NCBI RefSeq assembly: GCF_019247635.1
Contig: NZ_JAFBAR010000013.1
Span: 1-55,653 of the forward strand
Origin: Mycobacterium sp.
GTDB lineage: Bacteria; Actinomycetota; Actinomycetes; Mycobacteriales; Mycobacteriaceae
Reading direction: 5' to 3'
DNA: 55,653 nucleotides
Shown here: one piece after another, positions 8,184 through 17,020 of the stretch
How positions within the stretch are numbered: position 1 is the stretch's first letter
Layout: every line of letters begins with the position of its first letter
Program-made: the position numbers and the translations under genes
The notes under the pieces: generated by a model
Database searches by the model: none
What the model was told of the DNA's origin: nothing
Seen by the model: only the letters and a program-made list of their open reading frames with translations

Positions 8184-9653
8184 ATGACCGACAGCCACAC
8201 GACCGAATACGACAAACTTTTCATCGGCGGCAAGTGGACCGACCCGTCGACCGACGAAATCATCAAGGTGCACTGCCCGGCCACCGGCGACTACGTCGGC
8301 AAGGTGCCGATGGCGGCGGCGGCCGACGTGGACGCCGCGGTCGCCGCGGCGCGCGCGGCGTTCGACAGCGGGCCGTGGCCGTCGACGCCACCCAAGGAGC
8401 GCGCGGCCGTCATCGCCAACGCGCTCAAGTTGCTGGAGGAGCGCAAGGACCTGTTCTCCAAGCTGCTCGCCGACGAGACCGGCCAGCCGCCGATGACCAT
8501 CGAGACGATGCACTGGATGGGTTCGATGGGGGCGATGAACTTCTTCGCCGGCCCCGCGGTCGACCAGATCAAGTGGCGGGAGACCCGCACCGGCGCCTAC
8601 GGGCAGACCATTGTGCATCGCGAGCCGATCGGCGTGGTGGCCGCGATCGTGGCGTGGAACGTGCCGCTGTTCCTGGCGGTCAACAAGCTGGGCCCCGCGC
8701 TGCTGGCAGGGTGCACGGTGGTGCTGAAGCCGGCGGCCGAAACCCCTTTGACCGCAAACGCTTTGGCGGAGGTGTTCGCCGAGGCCGGCCTGCCCGAGGG
8801 CGTGCTGTCGGTGGTGCCCGGCGGGATCGAGACCGGGCAGGCACTGACGTCCAACCGTGACGTCGACCTGTTCACCTTCACCGGCAGCTCGGCCGTCGGC
8901 AAGGAGATCGGCCGCCGTGCGGCGGACCTGCTCAAGCCCTGCACCTTGGAGCTGGGCGGGAAATCGGCGGCCATCGTCCTCGAGGACGTCGACCTGGCGT
9001 CCGCGGTCCCGATGATGGTGTTCTCCGGCATCATGAACACCGGGCAGGCCTGTGTGGGACAGACGCGCATCCTGGCGCCGCGCTCGCGCTACGACGAAAT
9101 CGTGGACGCGGTAAGCAACTTCGTGCAGATGCTGCCGGTCGGGCCGCCGTCGGACCCGAACGCCCAGATCGGGTCGCTGATCTCGGAGAAGCAGCGCGCT
9201 CGGGTCGAGGGCTACATCGCCAAGGGCATCGAGGAGGGTGCGCGGTTGGTGTGCGGCGGCGGCCGTCCCGAAGGGCTGGACGGCGGGTTTTTCGTGCAGC
9301 CCACGGTCTTCGCTGACGTCGACAACAAGATGACGATCGCGCAGGAGGAGATCTTCGGGCCGGTGCTGAGCATCATCCCCTACGACACCGAGGAGGACGC
9401 GATCAAGATCGCCAACGACTCGGTGTATGGGCTGGCCGGCAGCGTGTGGACCGCCGACGTGCCGCGGGGCATCGAGATCTCGGAGAAGATCCGTACCGGG
9501 ACATACGCGATCAACTGGTACGCCTTTGATCCGTGCTGTCCGTTCGGTGGGTACAAGAACTCCGGGATCGGCCGCGAGAACGGGCCCGAGGGCGTCGAGC
9601 ACTTCACCCAGCAGAAGAGCGTGCTGATGCCGATGGGCTACACCGTCGACTAA
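8184..9653 (+). CDS. aldehyde dehydrogenase (Rv0223c-like)
   Basis: A 489-residue NAD(P)+-dependent aldehyde dehydrogenase of full family length. Visible signatures are the cofactor region AAIVAWNVPLFL, the catalytic Glu in LELGGKSAAIVL, the nucleophile Cys in NTGQACVGQTRI, and the late EEIFGPVLSI stretch. It oxidises aldehydes to carboxylic acids in the cytosol; the natural substrate is not evident. The start is ATG 8184, with GAGGAGGAG at 8166-8174 as ribosome binding site; the open frame upstream is not native. It ends in front of a long stem-loop and is convergent with a crotonase gene. Confidence 0.94.
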   Translation: MTDSHTTEYDKLFIGGKWTDPSTDEIIKVHCPATGDYVGKVPMAAAADVDAAVAAARAAFDSGPWPSTPPKERAAVIANALKLLEERKDLFSKLLADETGQPPMTIETMHWMGSMGAMNFFAGPAVDQIKWRETRTGAYGQTIVHREPIGVVAAIVAWNVPLFLAVNKLGPALLAGCTVVLKPAAETPLTANALAEVFAEAGLPEGVLSVVPGGIETGQALTSNRDVDLFTFTGSSAVGKEIGRRAADLLKPCTLELGGKSAAIVLEDVDLASAVPMMVFSGIMNTGQACVGQTRILAPRSRYDEIVDAVSNFVQMLPVGPPSDPNAQIGSLISEKQRARVEGYIAKGIEEGARLVCGGGRPEGLDGGFFVQPTVFADVDNKMTIAQEEIFGPVLSIIPYDTEEDAIKIANDSVYGLAGSVWTADVPRGIEISEKIRTGTYAINWYAFDPCCPFGGYKNSGIGRENGPEGVEHFTQQKSVLMPMGYTVD

Positions 9654-9671
9654 CGCTTTTGTCCCTTGCGC

Positions 9672-9727
9672 CGAGCGTGAACTGGCGGCGAGAATTTGGC
9701 GATTTTTTCGCCACCAGTTCACGCTCG
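9672..9727. terminator. bidirectional stem-loop terminator between convergent genes
   Basis: A 14-bp perfect arm (CGAGCGTGAACTGG, 9672-9685) pairs with 9714-9727. After one mismatch the stem continues for about nine more pairs. The structure is nearly symmetrical with a T-run on one side, so it can fold in transcripts from both strands. It sits in the 110-base gap between the convergent aldehyde dehydrogenase and crotonase genes, exactly where a shared terminator would be. Confidence 0.7.
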
Positions 9728-9763
9728 ACGCGACGCGGGCGTGACGCTCGGCGGTCAGGCCGG

Positions 9764-10558
9764 TTAGCGGCCCTGGAAGCGAGCCTGCCGGCGTTCGATG
9801 AACGACTGCACACCCTCGGCGGCGTCGGCGCTGGCAAAGAGCTCGACGACGGCGGGGCGCAGGCGCTCGATGGCGGCGGCCTCGCCCTGCCGGCGCGCGA
9901 GGTGCGCCGAGGCAAGCGTGGCCTTCACGCCCAGCGGCGCGGCGCGCTCGGCGATGGTCTGCGCGATCTCGCGGGCCCGCGCCAGAGCCGCGTCGGCGTC
10001 GTCGGCAACCTCCTGCACCAGCCCGATCCGGTGCGCCTCGGCGGCATCGAACTCGTCGCCGGTGAGCAGCCAGCGCATCGCGTTGCCCCACCCGGCCTCG
10101 CGCGGCAGCCGGATAGTCGCGCCGCCGAACGGGTAGATCCCGCGCTGTACCTCCATCTGGGTGAACCGGGTACCGGCCGCCGCGAGGCGAATGTCGGCGG
10201 CCAGCAGCAATTCGATGCCCAACGTCATGCACCAACCGTGTGCGACGGCGATCAGCGGCGTTTCCCAGGGACCGTCGAGTCGGAACGGGTCGCGGCCGTC
10301 GTCGGGCATTGGTGATTGCCCGGCCGCGATGCCGGGCCCGACGTCGACGAGGTCCAGGCCCGCGGTGAAGTGCTCGCCGTGGGCAAACAGTACGCCCGCG
10401 CGCAGCTCAGAATCCCCCTCCAGGAGCGCATAGGCGCGGGACAGGTCGGCGAGCATCGCCCGGTCGAAGGAATTGCGCTTGTGCGGCCGGTTCAGTCCGA
10501 TTAGCAGGACGTGCCCGTCGCGCTCCAGCGTCACGGTGCCCGAAGAGGAGCCAGTCAT
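9764..10558 (-). CDS. enoyl-CoA hydratase/isomerase (crotonase) family protein
   Basis: A 264-residue crotonase, normal family length. Oxyanion-hole segments are near residues 62-72 (FTAGLDLVDVG) and 100-116 (AHGWCMTLGIELLL). Both Glu positions used by hydratases appear, in LGIELLL and FTQMEVQRGI. It should hydrate 2-enoyl-CoA or act on a related acyl-CoA in the cytosol. It is distinct from the echA1 orthologue at 17117 and belongs to the segment inserted between the Rv0223c and echA1 counterparts. The start is ATG 10558. It is divergent from a TetR regulator across a palindrome-rich gap, so that regulator may control it. Confidence 0.92.
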   Translation of the reverse strand: MTGSSSGTVTLERDGHVLLIGLNRPHKRNSFDRAMLADLSRAYALLEGDSELRAGVLFAHGEHFTAGLDLVDVGPGIAAGQSPMPDDGRDPFRLDGPWETPLIAVAHGWCMTLGIELLLAADIRLAAAGTRFTQMEVQRGIYPFGGATIRLPREAGWGNAMRWLLTGDEFDAAEAHRIGLVQEVADDADAALARAREIAQTIAERAAPLGVKATLASAHLARRQGEAAAIERLRPAVVELFASADAAEGVQSFIERRQARFQGR

Positions 10559-10570
10559 CGGCTCAGTGAA

Positions 10571-10604
10571 CCGCAGATCTGCGGATTATGCAATAGAACA
10601 TAAT
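10571..10604. promoter_or_regulatory. candidate operator palindromes
   Basis: Two adjoining symmetric elements lie just upstream of the crotonase start. One is a perfect 14-bp palindrome CCGCAGATCTGCGG (10571-10584). The other is ATTATG-N8-CATAAT (10585-10604). The rest of the 359-base gap to the TetR gene is AT-rich by local standards (10670-10735) and holds a possible leader ORF. TetR proteins bind such palindromes and often sit beside their target, so these are plausible operators for the gene at 10918. No binding evidence exists. Confidence 0.45.
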
Positions 10605-10783
10605 CGTGGTGCTCAAGTCACGCCGCTCGATCGGGGCGACCGGGCAACGATTTAGCTCACACCTGGGACGATTGGATTGCGAGTTTGCCTAATTAACAGA
10701 TGTCTTATATGCTCCCCAACATAGTTATGGGCCGCGGTTCTCGGCACATGCGAGCAGCACAGACACACATGCGGGGAGCAGTC

Positions 10784-10921
10784 ATGTGGAACATCGAGCT
10801 AAACATTGCCGGTTTCCGATTCAGCAGCGAGATACCTTACGTGCGGCGCCGTCAGCTCCGGTTCAGCCCCCGCTTGGCGCACTGGTCCCTTCCGCAGCAT
10901 CGGCACGAGCCCGCCGCATGA
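10784..10921 (+). CDS. possible 45-residue leader ORF upstream of tetR
   Basis: ATG 10784 is preceded by GGGGAGCAG, a good ribosome binding site at about 6 bases. The frame stays open for 45 codons. Its TGA overlaps the ATG of the TetR gene as ATGA (10918-10921), the usual sign of translational coupling. The peptide begins MWNIELNIAGF and becomes Arg-rich. No family is recognised. It may be a real small protein, a coupling leader, or chance. Confidence 0.35.
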   Translation: MWNIELNIAGFRFSSEIPYVRRRQLRFSPRLAHWSLPQHRHEPAA

Positions 10922-11535
10922 CCCCGGCCACCACCAAGCGTGGCGGCACCCGCACCAAGATGCTGGTCACCGCGGCCGAAGTAATGCGTGAATGCGGGGC
11001 CGCGGGCGTCACGATCGACGCGGTGCTCGCCCGCAGCGGCGCGCCGCGCGGTTCGGTGTACTACCACTTTCCCGACGGGCGCAATCAGATTCTGGCCGAG
11101 GCGCTGCGGTACTCGGGCGATTCGATTACCGCCAAGATCGACGCCGCGGTTGACCGCGGCGCCAAAGTCTTGCTGCGCGAGTTCGTCGGCTTCTGGGAAC
11201 GCCTGCTGGCCGAGGGGGATTTCCTGGCCGGCTGCCCGGTGGTGGCGGCCGCGATCGGCTCGGCCGGAGACGATCCCGAGCTGGCCGCCGAGGCGGGCGT
11301 CATCCTTGGCCGCTGGAGCACCGCAATGACTCGGGCGTTCGTCGCGGACGGTTTCGACGAGGAGGATGCGGCGTCGCTGGCGGTGATGTCGATATCCGCA
11401 CTCGAGGGCGCCATCGTGCTGTGCAGATCAACCCGCAGTGTTCTGCCCCTGCGCCAAGTTAACGAGCAGCTCGAATTCCTAATCAAGGCAAGGGAATTCG
11501 TATCTCGTAACAAGGTCGCCGTCAAGCAGGGCTGA
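10918..11535 (+). CDS. TetR/AcrR-family transcriptional regulator
   Basis: A 205-residue one-domain-plus-ligand repressor. The helix-turn-helix is at about residues 36-55 (VTIDAVLARSGAPRGSVYYHF), the classic TetR pattern ending in YYHF. The remainder, with GCPVVAAAIGSAGDDPEL, resembles the LmrA/YxaF-type C-terminal domain that senses small hydrophobic molecules. I chose ATG 10918, which overlaps the stop of the small upstream ORF. The gene diverges from the crotonase and is followed by non-coding PE_PGRS-associated sequence, so the crotonase and its own promoter are the likeliest targets. Confidence 0.88.
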   Translation: MTPATTKRGGTRTKMLVTAAEVMRECGAAGVTIDAVLARSGAPRGSVYYHFPDGRNQILAEALRYSGDSITAKIDAAVDRGAKVLLREFVGFWERLLAEGDFLAGCPVVAAAIGSAGDDPELAAEAGVILGRWSTAMTRAFVADGFDEEDAASLAVMSISALEGAIVLCRSTRSVLPLRQVNEQLEFLIKAREFVSRNKVAVKQG

Positions 11536-11918
11536 CTAGCAACAGTTCCGGTTCATACGGCCGCGCATCCCACGTGCCCGCTCTGCGATGTGAGATCCAG
11601 CTGTGCTTGCGGTTAGAAGGCAGCAGGCCCGTGCGGATGCTTGGCCTGCCGGGGAACGACGGACGGCAGGGTCCTAGAGACAGTGGCAGGCGGCGTACAG
11701 CTCGAATCATTCTCTACACAAGGGAATCCGATTTTCGCGGTGAGGCCGCCCAGGTGCGATTCCAGTGGGACGTCGTTGAGCAGCGTCGGCAGTCACGGTG
11801 AAAGCACTGTGTGCTGTGCCGGATCACGCTACGCCGTGATCCTGGCCCGCACGGCTCTGCGATCACCCAGACAGCCGAGTGACCGCCGGTCCGAATCAGG
11901 TCGGTGGGAGGTTGGGTA
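11536..11918 (+). other. non-coding stretch with a duplicated PE_PGRS upstream block
   Basis: No convincing gene is present. From about 11798 onward the sequence closely parallels 13581-13700, the leader of the second intact PE_PGRS gene. Shared stretches include CAGCCGAGTGACCGCCGG and AGGTCGGTGGGAGGTTGGG. A 7-bp-arm hairpin GATCACG/CGTGATC sits at 11822-11841. This is therefore a duplicated PE_PGRS promoter and 5' region that now drives only a relic gene. The first 260 bases (11536-11797) show nothing recognisable. Confidence 0.65.
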
Positions 11919-12013
11919 ATGTCCTTCGTGTTCGCGGCAACGCGATCGGGCTGTTCGGCAACGGCGGGATCTTGCTCGGCGCGCCCGGACCCGACGGAGT
12001 GCAGGGTCCCTAG
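11919..12013 (+). pseudogene. collapsed PE_PGRS gene (start and end only)
   Basis: The ATG at 11919 begins MSFVFA exactly like the PE_PGRS gene at 13701. After about 20 bases the sequence jumps to a PGRS C-terminus, readable from 11939 as [20 protein letters not shown] and then VQGP and a TAG at 12011-12013. This matches the end of the 13701 gene ([15 protein letters not shown]). The two parts are out of frame, so no protein of this kind is made. The ribosome binding site and upstream block are intact. The simplest reading is an internal deletion by recombination between repeats. Confidence 0.75.
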
Positions 12014-12196
12014 GTGTGCTTGAAGAGAAACGGATAAGACCCAGACGACGTGATTGCGGTCAACGCTGCAGGCATCTGGGTGGATTGAGGCACGCCGTCC
12101 CGAGACCCGCGCTACGCTGGTGCTCTTTACCGCACGCCTCGACGAGCACCTTCGAGTGGGCAACGCTGGGTCGTGCCAGGCCAACGGAGGTGCGGT

Positions 12197-13462
12197 ATGT
12201 CATCTGTTTTCGCGATTCCGGATGTAGTTGGCTCAGCTGCAACAGATCTCGCGGCTATCGGTTCGACGCTTAATGAGGCCAACAACGCTGCGGCGGCCTC
12301 GACTACGGGTCTGCTGCCGGCTGCCGCCGACGAGGTGTCGGCGGCCATCGCTGCGCTGTTCGGTGCGCACGCCGCGGGTTATCAGGCAATCGGCTCCCAG
12401 GCGGCCACGTTTCATCAGCAATTCGTGCAGGCCTTGGGCGCGAGCGCGGCCAACTATGCCAGCACCGAGGCGGCCAGCGCGTCGCCTTTACAGACCGTCG
12501 TGCAGGATCTGTTCGCCGTGATCAACGCACCGACCGAGGCGCTGCTGCAGCGCCCGCTGATCGGTAACGGCACCAACGGAGCGCCCGGCAGCGGCCAACG
12601 AGGCGGGGACGGCGGACTTCTGATCGGCAACGGCGGCAACGGCGGATCCGGCGCCGCAGGCAAGAACGGTGGGGACGGCGGAGCTGCGGGACTGATCGGC
12701 AACGGCGGCGCCGGCGGCACGGGCGGCGTCGGCAATGTTGTCGCCGGCACCGCCGGCACCGGCGGCGCGGGCGGCACCGGCGGCCTGCTCATCGGCGGTG
12801 GCGGCACGGGTGGCGTCGGAGGGGCCAACTTTTTTGTGAACGGCAGCGGGGGTCACGGCGGCGCCGGTGGCAATGCCATAGGGCTGTTCGGCAGCGGTGG
12901 CGCAGGCGGGATTGGCGGCGCAGGCGACACGACCCCCGGCGTCAGCGCTACCGGTGGTGCCGGGGGCAACGGCGGCAGCGGCGGCCTGCTATACGGGACC
13001 GGAGGCGACGGTGGCAACGCCGGACTGGGCGCCAATAGCAGCGCCGGCGGGTCGGGCGGCGCGGGCGGTCAGCTCTTCGGCGACGGCGGCGACGGCGGCG
13101 ACGGCGGTGGTGGCCTCGTCGGCGGCGCCGGTGGCAACGGCGGGAGCGCCCGGCTGATCGGCAACGGCGGTACAGGAGGAACCGCCGGCGACGGCACAAG
13201 TGGGAGCGGCGGTGTTGGCGGCGAAGGGGGCAACGGCGGGCTCGTGTTGGGCAACGGCGGTAACGGCGGCATGGGCGGAAACCAGATCTTCTTGCCTGGC
13301 GCAGGGGGAGCTGGCGGCAACGCGGTAGGGCTGTTCGGCGCAGGCGGCGACGGCGGCGAAGGTGGCGGCGGTCAAACCGTGGGCGGTCTGGGTGGTGCCG
13401 GCGGCAGCGGCGGGCTCGTGCTCGGAGCCAATGGGGCCACCGGGCCGCAGGGTCCGGCCTAA
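12197..13462 (+). CDS. PE_PGRS family protein
   Basis: A 421-residue PE_PGRS protein. The N-terminal PE domain spans about residues 1-95 and starts [12 protein letters not shown]. It ends with the type VII secretion motif YxxxE as YASTE (residues 87-91), so export by ESX-5 is expected. A linker with [13 protein letters not shown] leads into Gly-Gly-X repeats that fill the rest. ATG 12197 is preceded by ACGGAGGTG; the frame extends slightly upstream but the PE start is unmistakable. Such proteins reach the cell surface, where they can affect host interaction. It differs in its leader region from the 13701 gene. Confidence 0.93.
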   Translation: MSSVFAIPDVVGSAATDLAAIGSTLNEANNAAAASTTGLLPAAADEVSAAIAALFGAHAAGYQAIGSQAATFHQQFVQALGASAANYASTEAASASPLQTVVQDLFAVINAPTEALLQRPLIGNGTNGAPGSGQRGGDGGLLIGNGGNGGSGAAGKNGGDGGAAGLIGNGGAGGTGGVGNVVAGTAGTGGAGGTGGLLIGGGGTGGVGGANFFVNGSGGHGGAGGNAIGLFGSGGAGGIGGAGDTTPGVSATGGAGGNGGSGGLLYGTGGDGGNAGLGANSSAGGSGGAGGQLFGDGGDGGDGGGGLVGGAGGNGGSARLIGNGGTGGTAGDGTSGSGGVGGEGGNGGLVLGNGGNGGMGGNQIFLPGAGGAGGNAVGLFGAGGDGGEGGGGQTVGGLGGAGGSGGLVLGANGATGPQGPA

Positions 13463-13580
13463 TACTCGCCAGCTGGGAGAGACAGCGTCATCGGCTTTAG
13501 TCGAAACGCTCATCACAGCAAGCAAATTCGCTCGCACCGCTGAAATGCACGTGACTTATGCGGCCCGCAAGTAGCGGGCG

Positions 13581-13700
13581 GTGTGAATACGCTGTGCGCT
13601 GTCACGGAGGGCGTTACGCTTTGATCCTTACCCGCACGGCTCCGTGATCACCCGAGCAGCCGAGTGACCGCCGGGCCAACAGGTCGGTGGAGGTTGGGCA
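13581..13700 (+). repeat. PE_PGRS leader block, second copy
   Basis: This gap upstream of the second PE_PGRS gene is a diverged copy of 11798-11918. Both copies share the GCACGGCTC, GATCACCC and CAGCCGAGTGACCGCCGG stretches and the GGTGGAGGTTGGG ribosome-binding segment, so leader and gene start were duplicated together. It presumably holds the promoter. Confidence 0.6.
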
Positions 13701-15128
13701 ATGTCCTTCGTATTCGCGGTTCCCGATGTAGTTGCCATGGCCGCAACGAATCTGGCGAGTATCGGTTCGGCAATCAGCCAGGCCAACGCCGCGGCGGCGT
13801 ATCCGACGACGGGCATCGCGGTCGCCGCGGGCGACGAGGTGTCGGCGGCCATCGCCGCGGTGTTCGGCGCGCACGCCCAGGGGTATCAGGCGGTTAGCGC
13901 CCAGACGGCGGCGTTTCACCAGCAATTTGTGCAGGCGCTGAACGCCGGTGCGAACGCCTACGCCGGCGCGGAGGCGGCCAATGCCGCGGCAACGGCCAAC
14001 CCATGGCAGGCCGCGCAGCAGGAACTGCTAGCCCTTCTCAATGCCCCCACCCAGCACCTGTTGGGACGTCCCTTGATCGGTGACGGCGTCGACGGCGTGG
14101 CCGGAACCGGCCAGAACGGCGGGGCGGGCGGCATCTTGATCGGCAACGGCGGCAACGGCGGCTCCGGCGGGGCAAACCAGGCGGGCGGTAGCGGCGGCGC
14201 CGCCGGACTCATCGGCAACGGCGGCAACGGTGGAAGCGGCGGTAGAAACACCGCCGCGAGCGGAACCGCCAGTGCCGGTGGTGCCGGCGGCACCGGCGGC
14301 CTGTTGTTCGGCAGCGGCGGAGCCGGCGGCGTCGGCGGAGTGTGGGACGGCACCGCCGGGTTGGGCTTTGGCGGCGTCGGTGGCGCAGGTGGCGACGCGA
14401 TTGGGTTGATCGGCAACGGCGGACCAGGTGGAACCGGCGGCGCTGCCAGTACCAGCCTCATGGTGTTTTCCCAGGCGGGTGCGGGCGGACAGGGCGGCCA
14501 CGGTGGCCTGATCAACGGGAACGGCGGCGCCGGGGGCGACTCCGGATTGGGCGGCGCGGGCAATGACGGCGGTAACGGCGGCGCCGGCGGAATGCTGACC
14601 GGTAGCGGCGGAAACGGCGGTCAGGGCGGGGCAAACCACCACGGGGGCCACGGTGGAAATGCCGGGCTGATCGGGGGCGGCGGCGATGGCGGGGCCGGCA
14701 AGGCTGACGGTTTCGATAGTGCCGGGGGCGACGGCGGCAACGGAGGGCAGCTGCTCGGCGACGGCGGAGACGGCGGCGCCGGCGGTCAAAGCTCCGTCGG
14801 CAGGGGAGGCGCGGGCGGCGCCGGCGGCAACGCCGTAGGGCTGCTCGGCGACGGCGGGAACGGCGGCTTGGGCGGGGACAGCGGCAACTTCACCGCCGGC
14901 GGCGGTGGTCACGGCGGCAACGGCGCCGTCTTGATCGGCAACGGCGGGAGCGGCGGCAGCGCCGGGACGGGCATCAACCCCGGTAATGGCGGTGATGGGG
15001 GAAATGCCGCGCTGATCGGAAACGGCGGCAATGGCGGCGACAGCACCGGCGGCGGCACCGTCGGCGTGGGTGGCAGCGGCGGGATCTTGCTCGGAGCGCC
15101 CGGCCCCGACGGGCGGCAGGGCTCCTGA
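13701..15128 (+). CDS. PE_PGRS family protein
   Basis: A 475-residue PE_PGRS protein. The PE domain (about residues 1-95) starts [20 protein letters not shown] and ends with the YxxxE export motif YAGAE (residues 87-91), implying ESX-5 secretion. A linker with [13 protein letters not shown] precedes about 340 residues of Gly-Gly-X/Gly-Asn-Gly repeats. The C-terminus [15 protein letters not shown] is the usual PGRS ending. ATG 13701 has TGGAGG at 13688-13693. Its stop lies one base before the stop of the convergent gene at 15130. The leader and both ends match the collapsed relic at 11919. Confidence 0.94.
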   Translation: MSFVFAVPDVVAMAATNLASIGSAISQANAAAAYPTTGIAVAAGDEVSAAIAAVFGAHAQGYQAVSAQTAAFHQQFVQALNAGANAYAGAEAANAAATANPWQAAQQELLALLNAPTQHLLGRPLIGDGVDGVAGTGQNGGAGGILIGNGGNGGSGGANQAGGSGGAAGLIGNGGNGGSGGRNTAASGTASAGGAGGTGGLLFGSGGAGGVGGVWDGTAGLGFGGVGGAGGDAIGLIGNGGPGGTGGAASTSLMVFSQAGAGGQGGHGGLINGNGGAGGDSGLGGAGNDGGNGGAGGMLTGSGGNGGQGGANHHGGHGGNAGLIGGGGDGGAGKADGFDSAGGDGGNGGQLLGDGGDGGAGGQSSVGRGGAGGAGGNAVGLLGDGGNGGLGGDSGNFTAGGGGHGGNGAVLIGNGGSGGSAGTGINPGNGGDGGNAALIGNGGNGGDSTGGGTVGVGGSGGILLGAPGPDGRQGS

Positions 15129-15129
15129 G

Positions 15130-15426
15130 TCAGTCGCTGGCCGGCAGCGGCTTGACCTCTTTGAGACTCAGCTTGGTCTCGCCGACGCTCAGGCTCCCGG
15201 CGCCGGGCTTGGTCACCAGCACCTCGGCGCCGGTCTCGTCGACGTAGCGCTTGCCCATCACGGTGCCGTCGGCGAACGCTGGGTCGAGCTCGCCCGAACG
15301 GGGTCCGCCTATTTCCACCATTGGCGCACCGCCGCAACGCAAGTCGTCGAGGCTGTCGGCGCTTCGGACAACGATGACCTGGGTGTCACACACCTGGCTG
15401 GCGAGGCGAGTTCCGTTCTTGATCAT
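15130..15426 (-). CDS. 98-residue conserved hypothetical, coupled to fadD
   Basis: A small soluble protein beginning MIKNGTRLASQVCDTQVIVV, with a Gly-rich middle containing RCGGAPM and a Lys-rich end. The start ATG overlaps the stop of the upstream acyl-CoA ligase gene as ATGA (15423-15426), so the two are translationally coupled and probably work together. No membrane segment or known motif is seen. The Cys residues could bind metal or be redox-active, but nothing shows this. Its stop is one base from that of the convergent PE_PGRS gene. Confidence 0.75.
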   Translation of the reverse strand: MIKNGTRLASQVCDTQVIVVRSADSLDDLRCGGAPMVEIGGPRSGELDPAFADGTVMGKRYVDETGAEVLVTKPGAGSLSVGETKLSLKEVKPLPASD

Positions 15427-16925
15427 GCGTGCAGTCCTTCCAGCTCCTGAATGATCTCCCGACGCAGCACCTTGCCGGTGGCGTTGGTGGGCAGCTCGTC
15501 GCGGAACACTACCCGGTCCGGCGTGCGCGACCCGCGCAGACTCTTGCGGACGTACTCGCGCAGCTCGTCGGGATCGGGATCGGCGCCCGGGGCCGGCACG
15601 ACCACCGCGACTATGGCCTGGCCCCACTGCGCATCCTCGACTCCGACCACGGCCACGTTCCGCACGTGCGGGTGCTCGAACAGCACGTCCTCCAGCTCGG
15701 CCGGCGCGATGTTCTCGCCACCGCGGATGATGGTGTCGTCGCTGCGTCCGCCGATAAACAGGTAACCGTCCTCGTCGAGCATGGCCACGTCTTTGGTTGG
15801 AAACCAACCGTTTTCGTCGAGCACCGAGCCGATGCCGGTGTAGCGTCCGGACACCTGCTCGCCGCGCACGAACAGCTCGCCGGTCTCTCCCGGCCCCAGC
15901 ACCGCGCCGTCCTCGGCGCGGATCTGCACCTCGATGCCCGGCACGGGCAGTCCCACCGACCCCAGCCGCCTGCCGACCGCGGTGTCGGTCGCGGATTGCG
16001 CCGCGCGGTGGTCGTCGGGGGTCAGCACCGCGATCGTCGAGCTGGTCTCGGTCAGGCCATAGGCGTTGACGAAGCCGACGGACGGCAACAGCTCCAACGC
16101 CCGGCGCACCAGGGGCAGGCCCACTTTCGAGCCGCCGTAGGCCAGGTTGCGCAACGACGGCAGTTGGTGACCGTCGGTCTCAAGCACCGTGACGATGCGG
16201 TCCAGCATGGTGGGCACCACCGTGGCGGCGGTGATGTGTTCGTCGTTGACCAGCCGGACCCATTCCTGCGGGTCGAAGTTGGGCAGGTAGACCATCTTCC
16301 GGCCGGCGTACAGATTGGACAGGGCGGCAGAGACGCCGGCGACGTGGTAGGGCGGCACGCAGATCAGCGCGGCGTCGTCGGGCGCGGCCGACTCGAACTC
16401 GACCGTGCCGGTGATGTAGCTGGTCAGGTTGTTGTGGGTGAGCTCGACGGCCTTCGGCTGGGAGGTGGTGCCCGAGGTGAACAGCACGATCGCGACGGAA
16501 TCCGGGTCGGCAAACGCCAAAACTTCAGTGGCCGGCTCGCCGGATCGCGCGGCGGTCAGGAAGTCGTCGGAGGTCAGCTGCCGTTTCGAGGCGTCGCCGA
16601 TCATGTCCTGGTAGCGGCCGTCGGCGATCACCAGCGGGTCGGGCAGCCGCTGGATCAGGCTCTGCACGCCCTCGGCGGACAGGCGGTAGTTGATCGGGGT
16701 AAAGGCCAGCCCGGCGCGTGCCGAGGCGAAGATCAGCAGGGGCAGCATCGCGCCGCCGGTACCGACGTACACGACGTGCTGGGCGCCGGACGCCGCGATG
16801 ACGCCGGCACCACCGTCGGCCAGATCGCTGAGCTGCTGTGTCGTCAACCGCAGATCACCATCAACGACGGCCGTGCGGTCCGGGTTGCCCGACACAGCCA
16901 TCTCCAGCAACAGCGAAATGCTCAT
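15423..16925 (-). CDS. acyl-CoA synthetase / AMP-dependent ligase (FadD type)
   Basis: A 500-residue ANL-superfamily enzyme that adenylates a carboxylic acid and forms an acyl-CoA. The P-loop-like motif is TSGTTSQPK (about residues 149-157). The A5-type segment NAYGLTETSS, the hinge region GYLFIGGRSDDTIIRGGENI, and the final catalytic Lys in NATGKVLRREI are all present. Full length, no membrane anchor. It is followed by a coupled 98-residue protein. It lies in the segment inserted relative to M. tuberculosis between the Rv0223c and echA1 counterparts. The substrate cannot be told from sequence; a fadD number is not assigned. Confidence 0.92.
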   Translation of the reverse strand: MSISLLLEMAVSGNPDRTAVVDGDLRLTTQQLSDLADGGAGVIAASGAQHVVYVGTGGAMLPLLIFASARAGLAFTPINYRLSAEGVQSLIQRLPDPLVIADGRYQDMIGDASKRQLTSDDFLTAARSGEPATEVLAFADPDSVAIVLFTSGTTSQPKAVELTHNNLTSYITGTVEFESAAPDDAALICVPPYHVAGVSAALSNLYAGRKMVYLPNFDPQEWVRLVNDEHITAATVVPTMLDRIVTVLETDGHQLPSLRNLAYGGSKVGLPLVRRALELLPSVGFVNAYGLTETSSTIAVLTPDDHRAAQSATDTAVGRRLGSVGLPVPGIEVQIRAEDGAVLGPGETGELFVRGEQVSGRYTGIGSVLDENGWFPTKDVAMLDEDGYLFIGGRSDDTIIRGGENIAPAELEDVLFEHPHVRNVAVVGVEDAQWGQAIVAVVVPAPGADPDPDELREYVRKSLRGSRTPDRVVFRDELPTNATGKVLRREIIQELEGLHA

Positions 16926-17020
16926 CCGCGATCCTTCGCCGATCCCCAGCCCTTTACAAAGTCAGGCCACAGTGTAGCGCTAGCCCGTCGCCGGCCCACC
17001 CGCGCCCGCCAAGCGTGATC

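Noticed and set aside
7887..10235. A 782-codon open frame on the minus strand
   Set aside because: It is antisense to the aldehyde dehydrogenase and neighbouring genes and has an Arg/His-rich, non-protein-like composition.
11714..12184. A 156-codon minus-strand frame in the PE_PGRS spacer
   Set aside because: No known motif, no ribosome binding site, and it crosses the PE_PGRS relic and duplicated leader.
12600..15100. Short regular repeats suggesting a CRISPR array or satellite DNA
   Set aside because: They are in-frame Gly-Gly-X codons of PE_PGRS genes, without uniform repeats and unique spacers.
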